Of a stretch of 64,000 bases of DNA, positions 12,171 through 23,639 are shown one piece after another (the stretch's first letter is position 1; every line of letters begins with the position of its first letter). This stretch comes from Gnetum montanum (lineage: Eukaryota > Streptophyta > Gnetopsida > Gnetales > Gnetaceae). The stretch covers positions 1-64,000 of the forward strand of contig MNCI01030747.1 in assembly GCA_015680685.1 (NCBI GenBank), given 5' to 3'. The notes beneath the pieces are model-generated. The model was given only the letters and a program-made list of their open reading frames with translations. It was not told the DNA's origin and did not search any database. The translations under genes and the position numbers were made by a program.

Positions 12171-12654
12171 AGATATGCAAGTGGGTCCTCCCAAAAATAG
12201 GCATATGCCTTTTATGCTCTTCCATAACTTCAAACTAAAGAGTCCATGGGCTCTATGAATGATTAATGGTTATAATAGTTAAGTACAAAAACCCAAAAGA
12301 AACTAACTAAGAATTTTGACATATCAAACCAGGACATCAAACCAAAACATGAAACCGATAGTGAGGTGAGACATGGAAAGCATAAATGAATGAGAGAGAG
12401 TGGAATGGAGTTCTTAATTAAGGTCACATAAGGCCCCTTGTGGAATTTGTGGTTAAATGACTTGATAGGATTCATCCTTAGTCTAGACCAAAACCAACCA
12501 CATTCAGTAACTTCACATCAACATTCTACGACTAGTTCATCCCCAGAGACACAAGAGTGCTCCCACAAAACAACCATTATTCCACATTAGAGAAAAAAAG
12601 AGAAGTAGGAACTAAAAAAGGGCCTTAGTTAGAGGGGACTAGTCCCATAACTAG

Positions 12655-12990
12655 TGCTTGTAGCTTGTTTATTTTGTCTAAGGGGTGTGCTTTGAATTCC
12701 AATTATTTTATTTTGAAATGGAAATGACACCATGCAAAGACACATGCATTTAGTTTGTCCAAGGGATGTGCTTTGAATCCTCATTGTTCTCTCTTTTTCT
12801 TTTGAGGAGGACTACACCATGCAAGGATGTATGCATATTTTGTCAAAGGGGTGTGCTTTGAATTCTCATCGTTTTTTTTCTTTTTTCTTTTTCTAATGAG
12901 AACCACACCATGCAAGGATGTATGCATATTTTATCCAAGGGATGTGCTTTGAATTCTCATCATTTTTTTTATGAGAAACACACCATGCAA
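12655..12990 (-). repeat. four tandem stem-loop units in the B-C spacer
   Basis: About four units of 70-95 bp each contain GGTGTGCTTTGAATTCTCAT, a T-rich stretch, then ATGAGAACCACACCATGCA. Within a unit GGTGTG pairs with CACACC and TTCTCAT with ATGAGAA, so each unit can fold as a hairpin with a pyrimidine loop. F-G has a single unit at 35683-35835. The first two units are more diverged, and the last two keep the longest stems. The role is unknown; RNA packaging, stability or export are possibilities. Confidence 0.6.
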
Positions 12991-13029
12991 GAACTTATTT
13001 CACTTCCTTTTATTGGTGAACACAAAATN

Positions 13030-13232
13030 AATGTTGATGTGAAGTTACTGAATGTGGTTGGTTTTGGTCTAGACTAAGGATGAATCCTATCAAGTCATTT
13101 AACCACAAATTCCACAAGGGGCCTTATGTGACCTTAATTAAGAACTCCATTCCACTCTCTCTCATTCATTTATGCTTTCCATGTCTCACCTCACTATCGA
13201 TTTCATGTTTTGGTTTGATGTCCTGGTTTGAT
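13030..13232. other. assembly artefact: inverted copy between two N bases
   Basis: The 203 bases between N at 13029 and N at 13233 are the near-exact reverse complement of 12323-12525, also 203 bases. An exact-length inverted copy bounded by single Ns on both sides, in an otherwise heavily decayed element, points to a wrongly oriented fragment in scaffolding and not to biology. Confidence 0.85.
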
Positions 13233-13559
13233 NTCCTATTGCATGAAAAAAGAAACCATCTCCTAATTATCCGTAATGAAATTCAAAGCTAGAAACTAGA
13301 CACCAACAATCAAATAATAAAGTAGTACATACCACCATCAAGTAACACATTACCAATGTACCTAGCACTTATTAACAAAAAGTTATAAAATCACACCAAA
13401 TAAAAGAAAATACAAAAAAAAGTATAAAATGTTTAAGAAATAGCAAATATACTAATGATGGTGTAAAAAAAAATTAGAAAATATTAATAACATGAAAAAA
13501 AAGATGTAAAATAAAGAATGTATAAAAAAAAAGTTGAAAAACTTAAGAGTCACTTAGAT

Positions 13560-14815
13560 GATTAGCATGGGCAGCCATCTCCCCCATGACTAAGTTGAAA
13601 AGAGAAGATCCAAAATATTAAGCGTGGTTGTCCATTTGATAAGGTGTTTATTGTATTAGCTAACTTATGCTCATAGAAAGGTTTGATTTATTGGATGTTG
13701 ACCAACTATTTTTTGTTTGGGCTCTCAGGCTTATAGATCATCATGGCCCCAGAAGGAAAAGTTTCATAAGTGATGTAAAGTCCTTCCCACAATGTTTAAA
13801 CTTAGTTTGTTGAGGTACATGTGTGGGGTTCTAGTAGAGAACCTTATCTCTTGGTTGGAATTTGACTTTTCTAATTTTTAGGTCATGACGCTTTTTGTTG
13901 TATGCCTTATGCAACTTGTTAGATGATAGATCTCCCAATCAATTTTCATCTAGTAGGTTGAGATTCATTAAGCTTTCCTTTTGGACTAGACTTAAGTCAA
14001 ATTCAAGGTCACAAGCTGTTGAAAGTGTACAAAGCATAGATTGAATAGGAAGTATTGGTAATTTTCCATACACAAGCTCATAGGAAGAATAGCCTATAGG
14101 AAGTTTCCATGTTGAGCAGTAGGCCCAAAGGGCATCATTGAGTTTTGTGCTCTAGTCTTTCCTATACATGCTAATAGTTCTTGTTAGTATCCTTATGATT
14201 TCCCTATTAGTAACCTTATCTTAACCATTAGCTAGGAGGTGGTAGGGTGTTGTGAGTTTATGTTCAACCCCCAAGCATTACATGAGCTTCTAAAAGGTAG
14301 TGCCTATAAAGTGAGTTTCATTATCAAAAATTAGTGCACATGGCACACCAAACGTATTTACAACATTTTTTTGTACAAACAAAGTAGCATTAGAAGATGT
14401 ATAGTTGATGATGGCTGCTACTTCTACCCATTTTGTACAATAGTCAATAGCGACTATCATGTACGCCTTTCCATTTGACATGGGTATGATGGGACTCATG
14501 AAGTTAATGCCCCATATGTCGAAGCATTCTAGTGGTTGAATCCATTATTGAGGTCCCTCCATTCGAGCAATCATTCCACCATCTCATTAGAATCATTCAC
14601 AAGAGTGGATGTAATGGTGAGCATACTTGAAGATTGTTGGCCAATAGTACCTTGCCATTAGGATTTTAATGGTTGTGCATGTCCCAGCATAGTGTCCTCC
14701 ACAAGGACCTTTGTGAGAATCTTGGAGAACACATAGTTGATCAGAATCAAGGACACACCAAAAAACTAGGCCATTGATGCAGACCTTATAGAGGTTTCCA
14801 TTGATCTCCATGAAA
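13560..14815 (-). pseudogene. integrase of element B-C
   Basis: The N-terminal zinc-binding region is at about 14593-14811 (SHKGPCGGHY followed by ARYYWPTIF and the C-x2-C end, one Cys side interrupted by a stop). The catalytic core at 14290-14499 has AIDYCTKWVE (first Asp) and LIFDNETHF (second Asp). The region of the third acidic residue near 14220 is degraded. A C-terminal part follows towards 13560. Integrase would insert the cDNA, giving the 5-bp duplication seen at the ends. In-frame stops make it inactive. No chromodomain is recognisable. Confidence 0.8.
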
Positions 14816-14869
14816 TGTTTTACCTAGTGAAGAAACTACTATTTTTTCTAGTGATCCAACCATTCTGGC

Positions 14870-15420
14870 ATCTCCTGAGCAAGAATATAGGTGAGAATGC
14901 CATCATACCATTTACACTAATTGGGAAATTGTTTAGTTATAGCCCCAACAAAGAGGAGTTCATCAAGAAATATATCAGATAATGGATTTTCTTTATTGTC
15001 CCATTGCAAACAAGACAAGTGATCAGCAACCACATTCTTAGTGTCCTTTTGATCTACCATCATAATATTGAATTCCTACAAGATCACCAACCACCATATG
15101 ACATGGGGACTCACCATTGGCTTGTTCATGAAGAAGCGGATGGTGCTATGGTCCATGTGCACAAAAACCTTATATCCAAGCACATAATGCATGAACTTTT
15201 CTAGAGCAAACACCACTACCATCAACTCTTTTTTTGTGGTGGTGTAGTTCAATTGTGCATCCACAATGCTTTGGTTAGTGCAGTGGATGTAGTATGGACG
15301 TTTCTTATTATCTAACTACATTAGCATCACTCCCAAGGAATAATTTGATGAATCTATCATGATATAAAATGGTCTAGACTAGTTAAGTTCTTGTAGAATT
15401 AGAGTTTCTACGAGTTTCTC
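14870..15420 (-). pseudogene. RNase H of element B-C
   Basis: The best-preserved part, 15076-15264, reads LNYTTTKKELMVVVFALEKF and YKVFVHMDHSTIRFFM, the standard Ty3/gypsy RNase H block downstream of RT. It lies between RT and integrase, as expected. It would remove template RNA during reverse transcription. Stops and frameshifts occur on both sides. Confidence 0.8.
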
Positions 15421-15429
15421 TTTTAGATG

Positions 15430-16290
15430 TTGAAATGCTTTTTCACATTCTGCGGTCCAAACACAGGGAGCATGTTTCTTTATTAGCTTCACCAATAGTT
15501 TTGCAATCTTAGAAAAATTCTCTATGAATCACTAGTAGTAGCCAGTATGTCCAAGGAATGATCGAACATCTTTAATTGTTTCTTATTGGTAGGTTATTCC
15601 TTGAATGATCCTTATTTTCTCAAGGTCTACCTCAATTCCTGCTTACAATATTCTACGCCCCAAAACAATGCATTCCTGGACCGATAAGTGGCTTTTTTGC
15701 CAATTGAGTTGCAAGTTGGTTTCAACACATTATTTTAGTAGTTGCTCAAGGTAGTCCATTGCTTGCTCAAATGTAGCTCCATAAGTGGAGAAGTCATCCA
15801 TGAAGACTTCCACACCACTACCAATCTTCTATTGAAAAATGCTTAGAAATAGGCATTGGAATGTAGCAAGAGCATTGCATAGATCAAATGGCATCTTGTG
15901 ATATGCAAAAGTCCCCCAGGGACTCATAAATGTTGCCTTTTCTTGGTCTTCTAGTGTAATTTGAATTTGGTTATAGCCACTATAACCATCTAGAAAACTG
16001 TAGTAGCAATGCCCAGATATTGTGTTGAGCACCTGATCATCAAATGGCAACGAAAAATGGTCCTTGAATGTTGCCATATTTAGTAGCCTAAATCGATGTA
16101 GACCCACAACTTGCCACATTTCTTTGGCACAATTATGAGTGGACTAACCCACTCNCACTTGCCACATTTCTTTGGCACAATTATGAGTGGACTAACCCAC
16201 TCACTATTCGTAATGGCATAAATGAACCCTACCTTGAGGAGTTGTTCGATTTTCTCCTTGACAATTTGCTTCAGTTTGGGGTTCAATCAT
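15430..16290 (-). pseudogene. reverse transcriptase of element B-C
   Basis: N-terminal RT is at 16290-16160 (KEKIEQLLKVGFIY, SEWVSPLIIVPKK). A central part at about 16119-15829 has the LDGYSGYNQI and KATFMSPWGTFAY blocks. The catalytic Y-x-D-D equivalent is FMDDF, with MDD at 15793-15801. These are classic Ty3/gypsy RT motifs. The sequence is interrupted by stops and by the N-marked duplication at 16109-16202. Confidence 0.85.
16109..16202. other. assembly artefact: unmerged 46-bp overlap around N
   Basis: 16109-16154 and 16157-16202 are identical direct copies with a single N at 16155 between them. This is what two contig ends look like when they overlap but are joined without merging. It duplicates the SEWVSPLIIVPKKC part of the RT. 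Confidence 0.85.
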
Positions 16291-16659
16291 CTTTGTCACT
16301 GTCTTTTTGGCTTCATGGCTGGATCAGTGTAGATGCAATGTTAGCATATCCTAGGAACAATCCCTGTGAGTTCAAGATATGACCAAGCAAAAGCTGCTAA
16401 CCATTTTTCAACTACCTTCAATAGCATAGTTTTCTGGTCTGGAGTAAGATTTACATTGATTATGACTAGCTTCCCATTTTTCAAAAACACATATTCGATT
16501 TCTGCCAGTAGCATTTTCAGTTCAAGGGGATCTTACTTGAAATTTTTGGGAATTTCCAACTCTTCTCAGTGAGTATCATCATTTGTATCATCAAAACGTT
16601 GGTGATGAACTTGCTTGAGTTCATCCATGCCTATGACATAGGCACATGTTAGGCTCTTA

Positions 16660-17210
16660 GTTGGTTCCATGCAAAGTGTGTTGCTTTTTGAATCAATGGT
16701 CAGCTACTGGATGCCCTCTTGTTTTGTGGCTACTACATATAGACATCTTTGAATTTCTATATCTAGCACACACTATTTACATGAAGACATATATGCTTTC
16801 TTTATGTCCTAGTGTTTCTGCACATAATTGCACCTTGTATCACTGTATGTGATGCATGGAACTCTCTTCGTCCTAGTCTTTCCAAATGCATTTTCTTTGG
16901 ATATTTCTAGGGAAAGATCTCTAATTCCCATTCTTGCATCAACGATGCTTAGCCATGCCCTTCCCATGACAATTGGGAAATCCCCTTTGTAGTTCTCCAC
17001 TTTGATTACTAGAAAATTGGCAGGATAAGACCACCCACACATAATGGTCACAATGTCTTCTACCAGTCCCAATGGAATAGTGATGGACTAGTCTGCTAAT
17101 TCTAATCTTATGTTGCTCTTATTGAGAGGAGGTAGGTTCCAGGCAGTGTACATCTCATGAGAAATTAGATTGACACTAGAACCTGAGTGCATAATTCATT
17201 CTCAGCAATC
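16660..17210 (-). pseudogene. aspartic protease of element B-C, active-site Asp lost
   Basis: The blocks LGLVEDIVTIMCGWSYPANFLVI and FPIVMGRAWLSI at 16900-17072 match the F-G protease. Upstream the active-site triad reads H-S-G (HSGSSVNLIS, about 17155-17190) where F-G has D-S-G, so the catalytic aspartate is replaced by histidine. A tail with VPCITYSDTR is shared with F-G. The protein would cleave the polyprotein; this copy could not. Confidence 0.75.
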
Positions 17211-17449
17211 TACAAATAAATTAGAGAAATTCCAAGATAAGCTAATTTCTTGGGAAGGTTTCTAGAAAAAAGCCAATCAGATAATGTATTAGTAAGCATG
17301 ATTGTATGGATCCTAGGTAGATTTTGGTTTGAAGGGGACTCAAAGGTATTTAGTACAAAGAAAGATACAGAAGTAGGCTTGCCAACCATAGGTGTATGTG
17401 AGGGTTTAGAAGGATTGAGGGATAAAAAAAAACATATTTTCTTTGATTG

Positions 17450-19700
17450 AGTATTCAACTCATTCAATTGATAAACCAATCATAAGTTAACAGCCCTTGT
17501 AGCATTACTTTGTTGCAGTTGAGCTGGTATTTCACCCTGGATAGGTGGAGCAGGTGGTAGCTATGTAGATAGAGGAGAAGCATGTGCAGAGATAGGAGAA
17601 GGATAAGGGTAAGAGGTGGTATCCTTTCTTTCATGTAGAGAATGGGCTCAATAATAATCAAAAGGATGGTAGTGAGGTTGGAAAGTAGAGACGTGACTAG
17701 AGGAGTCATGTGGAGATAGAGGTTGCTGAATGTAGTAACCATATGGATCAGGCTATTGATAAAGGTATTGTTGCCTTGGTAGTGCCAATGCCTATGATCG
17801 TGGTTGTTGCCACTATTGATACTACTCATAAGATTGTGGTGAGCCTTCACTTAGAAAATATTGTTGTTGTTGGTGGAATTGCCTAAAATTACCTTGAGGA
17901 TAAGGTAATCTTCTTTATGTTTGCCTTTGTGTAAGTCATGGATTTAAGGCATACACCCCAAACTCCTATAAGTGTGACATAATTGGGCAACATCCCTTAA
18001 GATGTACATATGGGCAAACATCACACCGATCATCATCATTTGATTCACTATCTACAACTTATTCTATTGTAGTAATCTTGCCCTTATCTTTGTGATAAGC
18101 ATGTTCAACTTCTTTGCACCTCCTGCACTCACGATTACTACCTTGTTCTTTGGATTCTTTAGTGGATTTTAGAGTAGCTTGGAATCTACTATCCATTGAG
18201 TCCCATAACTAATCAACCTTGGTTGTAAGTTTAGATTGACATTTATAGAGTGTCAAGATTTTCTTATTCACTCCCTCATTAAGTACAAACTCATCCTCAC
18301 TATCATAGAATTGAACCTCCTACTTGCGAATGAAAGGATCACGGTTGTACTGTTCTGCATTTTCTCTTTTTCTTAATTCACCCTCCTCTTTGGCTACCTA
18401 CTTGATTAATCTTTGTACTTGATGGACACTTAATTTTGACAAGCACCCTTGGGCATAGACACCAAGGGTTCTCCATGTTTCGAATCAAAGCCCATCTACA
18501 ATGTGGAAAAGTTGATTCAGTTGAGAATAACCATGGTCAGGACATTTGTGCATCAAGGAATAGTATTGGTTGATGGTGGCATCCAAGGGTTTATGTGTTT
18601 CTTGTTTCCATCCTTGGATTTACCTTCTTAATTTGGACACTCTAGAGTATGTTTGATATTTATCATTAAACAATTCTAGCATGGTACTCCATCATCTGAT
18701 AGATTCTGGCTCTAAAGATCACTACCAGTTCTCTGCTTCTTTGATGAGTATCCTAGGGAATAACTTAAGTTTTTTCCACTCATTTTCTATATTTTGCAAG
18801 GCACATGCATCTTGAAAATCTTGGAGATGGTTCTACGAATCAAAGTTATATTCCTTTTCAAATCAAGGAATATTCTTCAAATCTAACCTTTTGATCTAAC
18901 TATCCTTCACATGCCTTGTTGGAATTCTTACTACCTCTGTGATATTAAACATACTTTGGATAGCAAGAAAAGGCTCATCAAGGCCTTGATCATGATGCCT
19001 ATGATGCCCTCTACTACCCCTTTTTTTATGGCAATGTGCATCTCTTAAACATCTATGCCCTTGATCTTACCTTTTCCTATGGTCCCTTTGATCATTTTGT
19101 TCCAATCGATCATTTTGTTCATTTCGGTCACCTCCATCATAGTCTTGCCTTCTGTGGTCACAGTCAGAGGCAAAAGAAGAAGATGATGATAATGAAGGGA
19201 AAGAGGAAGAAGAATTACCACCATCACAGTGCCTGCTACTACCTCTTCGGTGATAACGACCACATTTCTCAATCTTGTTTCTTGCTCGCATCCCTACCTT
19301 GACTTGCCCCTCTAGATCCTTCTTTGTCATTAGACCCATTTTTACCAGAACTAGAATTTTGAACTATGGACTGCAAGTTTTGGTTTTGACCTCCTTCACC
19401 GAAGTCAAAGNAGTTCAAAATTCTAGTTCTGGTAAAAATGGGTCTAATGACAAAGAAGGATCTAGAGGGGCAAGTCAAGGTAGGGATGCGAGCAAGAAAC
19501 AAGATTGAGANACGACACTGGCTAATAAGCTTTATCAGACTTGGGTGGAGAATCACTCCTGTGAGAAAAAATTAGAAAAATAAAAATCATAATGTGCTTC
19601 TAAATATTATTATAGTAATATTAAGATGTGATGTGACTCTAAGGTTCATTCCAATGATTTAAATAATTTTACTAGGTCCTAGATAGTGCACGAAACAACC
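17450..19700 (-). pseudogene. gag of element B-C
   Basis: The zinc knuckle CDVCPYVHLKGCC (CX2CX3HX4C) is at about 17990-18034. Gln/Pro/His-rich C-terminal sequence lies at 17464-17850. The gag homology core lies at about 18350-18900, including an eroded FE..YNFDSQNHLQ motif near 18860. A charged Arg/Lys/His/Asp-rich stretch is at 19045-19340. The same layout is seen in F-G and A. Stops occur throughout. The N-terminal part is obscured by an inverted artefact at 19412-19510. Confidence 0.7.
19412..19510. other. assembly artefact: second inverted copy between N bases
   Basis: The 99 bases between N at 19411 and N at 19511 are the reverse complement of 19267-19365, also exactly 99 bases. As at 13030-13232, the exact length and flanking Ns indicate a misjoined fragment. 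Open frames reading through the Ns here are spurious. Confidence 0.85.
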
Positions 19701-19706
19701 AAAAGG

Positions 19707-19725
19707 TCCTTGGCAATGATTCCAA
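19707..19725 (-). other. primer binding site, tRNA-Asp type (B-C)
   Basis: The plus strand reads TCCTTGGCAATGATTCCAA next to the LTR inner end. The expected reverse complement is TCCCCGGCAACGGCGCCAA, and all differences are C/T or G/A transitions. Confidence 0.65.
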
Positions 19726-20549
19726 TGATGAGTGGTGAGGTACCCCTACGCCCAACCATACGAATCACTAAGGTGTTTATGTGTGATCTAGTCAAATTCC
19801 ATGGACCTATAGTTCCCTAGTATATGAGCTTTTCTAGGAAGTGAAATGGGTGTTGAGAACATTTGTTGTCTTGCCAACTACACTTATGAGACTCAAGGGT
19901 ATGGTTTAAGTGTAATTTATATTTTATAAATTTGATCACCTACAATAAGAATGAAGAGTAGAGTAATTTAAAATCTAATTTGCTATCGCCTATCTAGCCT
20001 AACACAGGTAATTGTCCCACTTTCCTGGACACATCCTGAACACATGTAGCACTACTCGGCTACCAAATGTTAAGCATTACTAAGTTACCAAGTACTAATG
20101 TATGCTCGAAGTGGTCATGCTTGTGTTCATTAACAACTAAAAATAAATTTCTCAATTTAAATGTATTAAAGTAGAGTTCATGAAAGTAAAGTGCATTAAA
20201 AGAAAATATCAATCTATTCTCAGTGCTGCAAGGATTTTCAAAAGAGGTCATTTTACTCCTGTTACACTACTGTGCTTAGGTACATCAGTGCTTGAACAAA
20301 GAACCATACACACTTAGACTCCTTCTGCAAGCACTCAAAAAATATTCTAACTCTAGAGAAAATAAAATGCAAGATCTTTGCTACTTTGACTAGCAAATGA
20401 CCAAAAAATAATGCCAAATTGAGAGCCCAAGCATTATATTTATAGGCCAACGTATGCCTCCCAACATTGGATACCTAACATCGCATCCAGACCCCAACAT
20501 TAGATACCCGATGTTGCAGCTCCGATTAGACGAAGAATGTGTTTCATCA
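19726..20549 (-). repeat. 5' LTR of element B-C (LTR C)
   Basis: It starts TGATGAGTGGTGAGG at 19726 and ends TTTCATCA at 20549, followed by the duplication CATAT at 20550-20554. The minus-strand TATA box is at 20435-20444. Promoter-side words ACATTGGATACC and CCGATGTTGCAG are eroded relatives of the GATATC motif. It pairs with LTR B by shared private sequence. Confidence 0.9.
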
Positions 20550-20554
20550 CATAT

Positions 20555-21409
20555 CATCTCAAACTATTCATTCTAAAAATGTGAATCCATTACCCTTCTT
20601 ATCCATCTTATGTACTTTAATATCTTGAGATTCCTACTTTCTAAACTACCAATAACAACTTTTTGTAACAATGAGCACATATCCATCATTTAAATGCTCT
20701 AAGTAACCTTAAAACCTTCCAAACATCCCAAAGAATTAATTTTTTCCATTAGACCCTCATGAAAAGTGAAATTTCCTAGGCTCTAATATTAGGTCCACAC
20801 TGATATTAGATCCCCGATGTCAGGTCCTTGATATCAGGTGCCATAAAACCTATATATATTAATGAACACTTGGAAATTTTTTCACCATTTTTCATTTGAG
20901 CCAAGGGAGATTTTTCAAATTTTCTTTTCTAATTTGAGCTCTGACCTCCTAGCTTTCCCAAGTCATAACTTGACTAATATCTCTTCAATTTTCATGCTTT
21001 TTAAACCCATTTAATCAAGGAGTGCTCACCTTAGTCATTGGAGGGGTGCTAGTGAAGAAAATTTGAGTCAATTTTTCGAAAAATCCTAACACCCGAAGGG
21101 TATTTTAAGGATAAGTATAAAGTAAAAATTGAAATTTTAAAAAATAATCACAAATATTAATGTAAAAACACTCAAACAATGACCTTGAGGAACCATAACC
21201 ATCATCATGAGCCATACATAAGAACAAATTAGAAAATTGTGAAGGGTTATAAGAGATTAATACTTATGGGGTACTTTTTGCAAAAATTTTCTGAACTTTG
21301 CAATCCTAATGAATTAAGAACTTAATGAAACTAAGGGTATGAGTAAGGTATAAAACTATTATGAATAAATGTGAACAACTTAGTAATTCCAATTCCTTGA
21401 TGATTGCAG
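20555..21409 (+). promoter_or_regulatory. element A: internal promoter-like block and leader intron before aORF
   Basis: The spacer of element A resumes after B-C. Around 20790-20840 are GATATTAGATCCCCGATGTC and TTGATATCAGG words like those beside the LTR TATA boxes, followed by TATATATATT at 20851-20860. TTAGTCATTGGAGGGG lies near 21031. The candidate intron runs from AAG|GATAAGT (21110/21111, donor G mutated to A) to TTGCAG at 21409, just before the ATG at 21410. E and L share this arrangement. Confidence 0.5.
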
Positions 21410-23638
21410 ATGGCCCCAAAAAGGGGAGCACAAGGAGGACTCGCATAGGGAGCAAGCAAATGACCAAGAGTTCAAGGTAGAGGTTGAACTGGAGGATAAG
21501 AACTAAAATATGAGTAGAAAGCCCAATCATTTAGCATTCATCAAGAAACTCCTGCTACTAGATAATTGGCCCAAGGAGAGGCATAAGAATCACTAGTGCA
21601 AGGGTAATGCCTCACGTTGACACAAGACTACCTCTAAGTTATTCAAGAAAGATACATCTTAACCACAGTCATTATGGAGATCAACTTTGGCTTGTTCATG
21701 GAATTTTTTCTTGAAGTGGTGAGGAAACAACTCCAAGCATCACCACTGTGGCCAACACTGTCACAAAATAGCGAATGGTACCTTGGATAGACTTATCAAT
21801 TTAGCCACAATACAGAAGAGGGTACTATAGTTAATATTGGATGGGTCTCAATTTCACTCTTAATCAAGGCCATTACAGAAGCTCTAAATATACCCAATGA
21901 AGGGGCAAGGTTAACACATCTATCTATCCAATTAGATCCTAGAACCAAAAATTTATGGTTAAAATGGGCTTATGGAAAAGAAGACAAGGGCTATAATGAG
22001 CTAACTCTAGAAGAAAGAATCTACTTCAAAATTGATACTTATCACATGTTCCCTACCAAAGGACTCAATCGACTAACCACTTATGCAACTAGAAGAAGTA
22101 TGATAATAATGATCAAATACAATGCTAACCTCACACAACTCTATTTTATAGAAATTCAAAGGTGGTTTGAAGAAAATAAGGTAGGAAAGACAACACTCCC
22201 ATTTCCTTCCCTTATCAAAAAGCTATGCAAGTGAGCTAGAATCCTGGGATACACCAATGACATTTCCAAGGGAGCCAAAAATGCTTTATATGTTGAATTG
22301 CTCAAACTAGAATCACCCAAAAAAGATCAAGGTGAAGAAGAAGAGAAAAGGCAATAACAGGAGCAATAGAAGTAGCAACAACAATAACAACAATAACAAG
22401 AGTAATAGTAGAAAGCTCCATCACTATTGTCACTAGATTATAGATCGTCAATGAGTCATCTACAATGGATTGCAGAAACAATCAACTAGGGAATAAGAGA
22501 GGAGGCCAATCTTTATAGAGTTATTGATAGTGCTATCCAGCCCACAATTTCAGCTAATCCAACAAGTGGTAGATTTCATTACAGTCAAGAGGAGAGGTAC
22601 AATGATCAGAACATATCTCTAGCAATGCTACATCATTCCAAGTAGTGCTTGAGATATGAGAAGGAGCCATAGTAGTGGTAATGCAATGTCAAGATGTAGT
22701 GGGAGCAGTAGAGGTGATCACCAATCATATTAAAGAATCTTTCAATGTACCTGTTATGCCACTAGTGGATCTAACTGGAGCCAGAGATGCTCAAATGTTA
22801 CCTAGAATCTCAATGACTTATGCTGACCATGCAGAAGTGCTTGATAGACTATTGTAGACTAGCCAAGCCATGACAACACTTTTCAACATCTCTAGTGATG
22901 TCACTACAATATAGTCTGAACTCATTACTACCAAGGGAAAACTAATCATGACATAGACAAGGGTAGAGCATTTAGAAAATGTAATTCTCAGATTACAGGA
23001 AGAGCTTGCAGCCCTTAGTGCTCAAAGAAGAGATGCAACATAATTTATTGCACCTGAATAGATAGAAAAATTCAAAATAGAATAAATAAATCACTTGATT
23101 AAGCATAATGAACAACTAGCAATTGAAAAGGAGTAAGCGATATGGAATTCCTTCGTAGCTAAACCACAAACATGTGCACATGTGAAGGCACTTATCGCAA
23201 TTCAAGAAGAAAATAAATAACTTGCTACTAATAGCATGAGGTTGATCACTATTAAAAAGAAAAAAAAATTTGGAGGAGAGCATTCACTAGTAAAGTGAAC
23301 AACTGGTGAAGATCAACCAAGACATGAGTCCCTTAACAAGAGAAAATAGAACCCTCTCTATGGAGGAGGTATGCACCATCCAACAAAATTCAACCATTAA
23401 GATAAGCGTGTGGAAAAATTAGGCAAAGAAACATGAGAGAATCAAGAAACACTTTTGAGATCAAGTGGGCATGTATAAGAAAATCAACAAGAAAGAAATC
23501 CAGATGGCCAAAGCTAGAATCAACACCATTTTAGCACAGAATCCTGACTAGCAACCCATTCTGGATAGTTATGCCCACATTCACCAAACAAAAGTTAAAA
23601 ACAAAGACCTGCAAATTAAATATCTAAAAGAGTACATG
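21410..23638 (+). pseudogene. additional ORF (aORF) of element A
   Basis: It starts ATGGCCCC after a TTGCAG acceptor, as in L. The N-terminus is Lys/Gly/Gln-rich. A globular part (about 21670-22230) matches L, including GLNRLTTYATR. A Gln-rich linker follows, then HIKESFNVPVMPLVDL (about 22710-22770). A long charged, Leu-heptad region follows, predicted coiled coil (about 22920-23630). Many stops. It is neither gag nor pol. In layout it recalls the plant-specific extra ORF of Athila-type elements, but that assignment is an inference. It is cut off where LTR D starts. Confidence 0.55.
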
Positions 23639-23639
23639 G

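Larger units (their letters stand above)
10610..20549 (-). mobile_element. element B-C: complete but decayed Ty3/gypsy (Athila/Tat-like)
   Basis: Reading on the minus strand: 5' LTR C (20549-19726), tRNA-Asp primer site, gag, protease, RT, RNase H, integrase, spacer, PPT-like run, 3' LTR B (11479-10610). The order PR-RT-RH-INT defines Ty3/gypsy. A perfect 5-bp duplication, CATAT, flanks it at 10605-10609 and 20550-20554. The host sequence on both sides is the spacer of element A. All genes are broken. Three assembly artefacts marked by single N bases (13029/13233, 16155, 19411/19511) inflate its length. It is the only element in the window with recognisable RT and integrase. Confidence 0.9.
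3300..23638 (+). mobile_element. element A: Ty3/gypsy, gag-pro-aORF without polymerase, split by B-C
   Basis: The plus-strand order is 5' LTR (3300-4174), tRNA-Asp primer site, gag (4311 to about 8010, with extra sequence at 4578-6103), protease (about 8450-8870), noncoding spacer (about 9300-10604, continuing at 20555), promoter-like block, and additional ORF (21410 to about 23638). No RT, RNase H or integrase is found. Element B-C inserted into the spacer and duplicated CATAT. The 3' end, including its 3' LTR, is lost where LTR D begins. It is heavily mutated and appears older than B-C, which it hosts. Confidence 0.7.

Noticed and set aside
13030-13232. Perfect inverted repeat that could be a hairpin or MITE
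   Set aside because: Bounded by single Ns with exactly matching length to its partner; an assembly artefact is far more likely.
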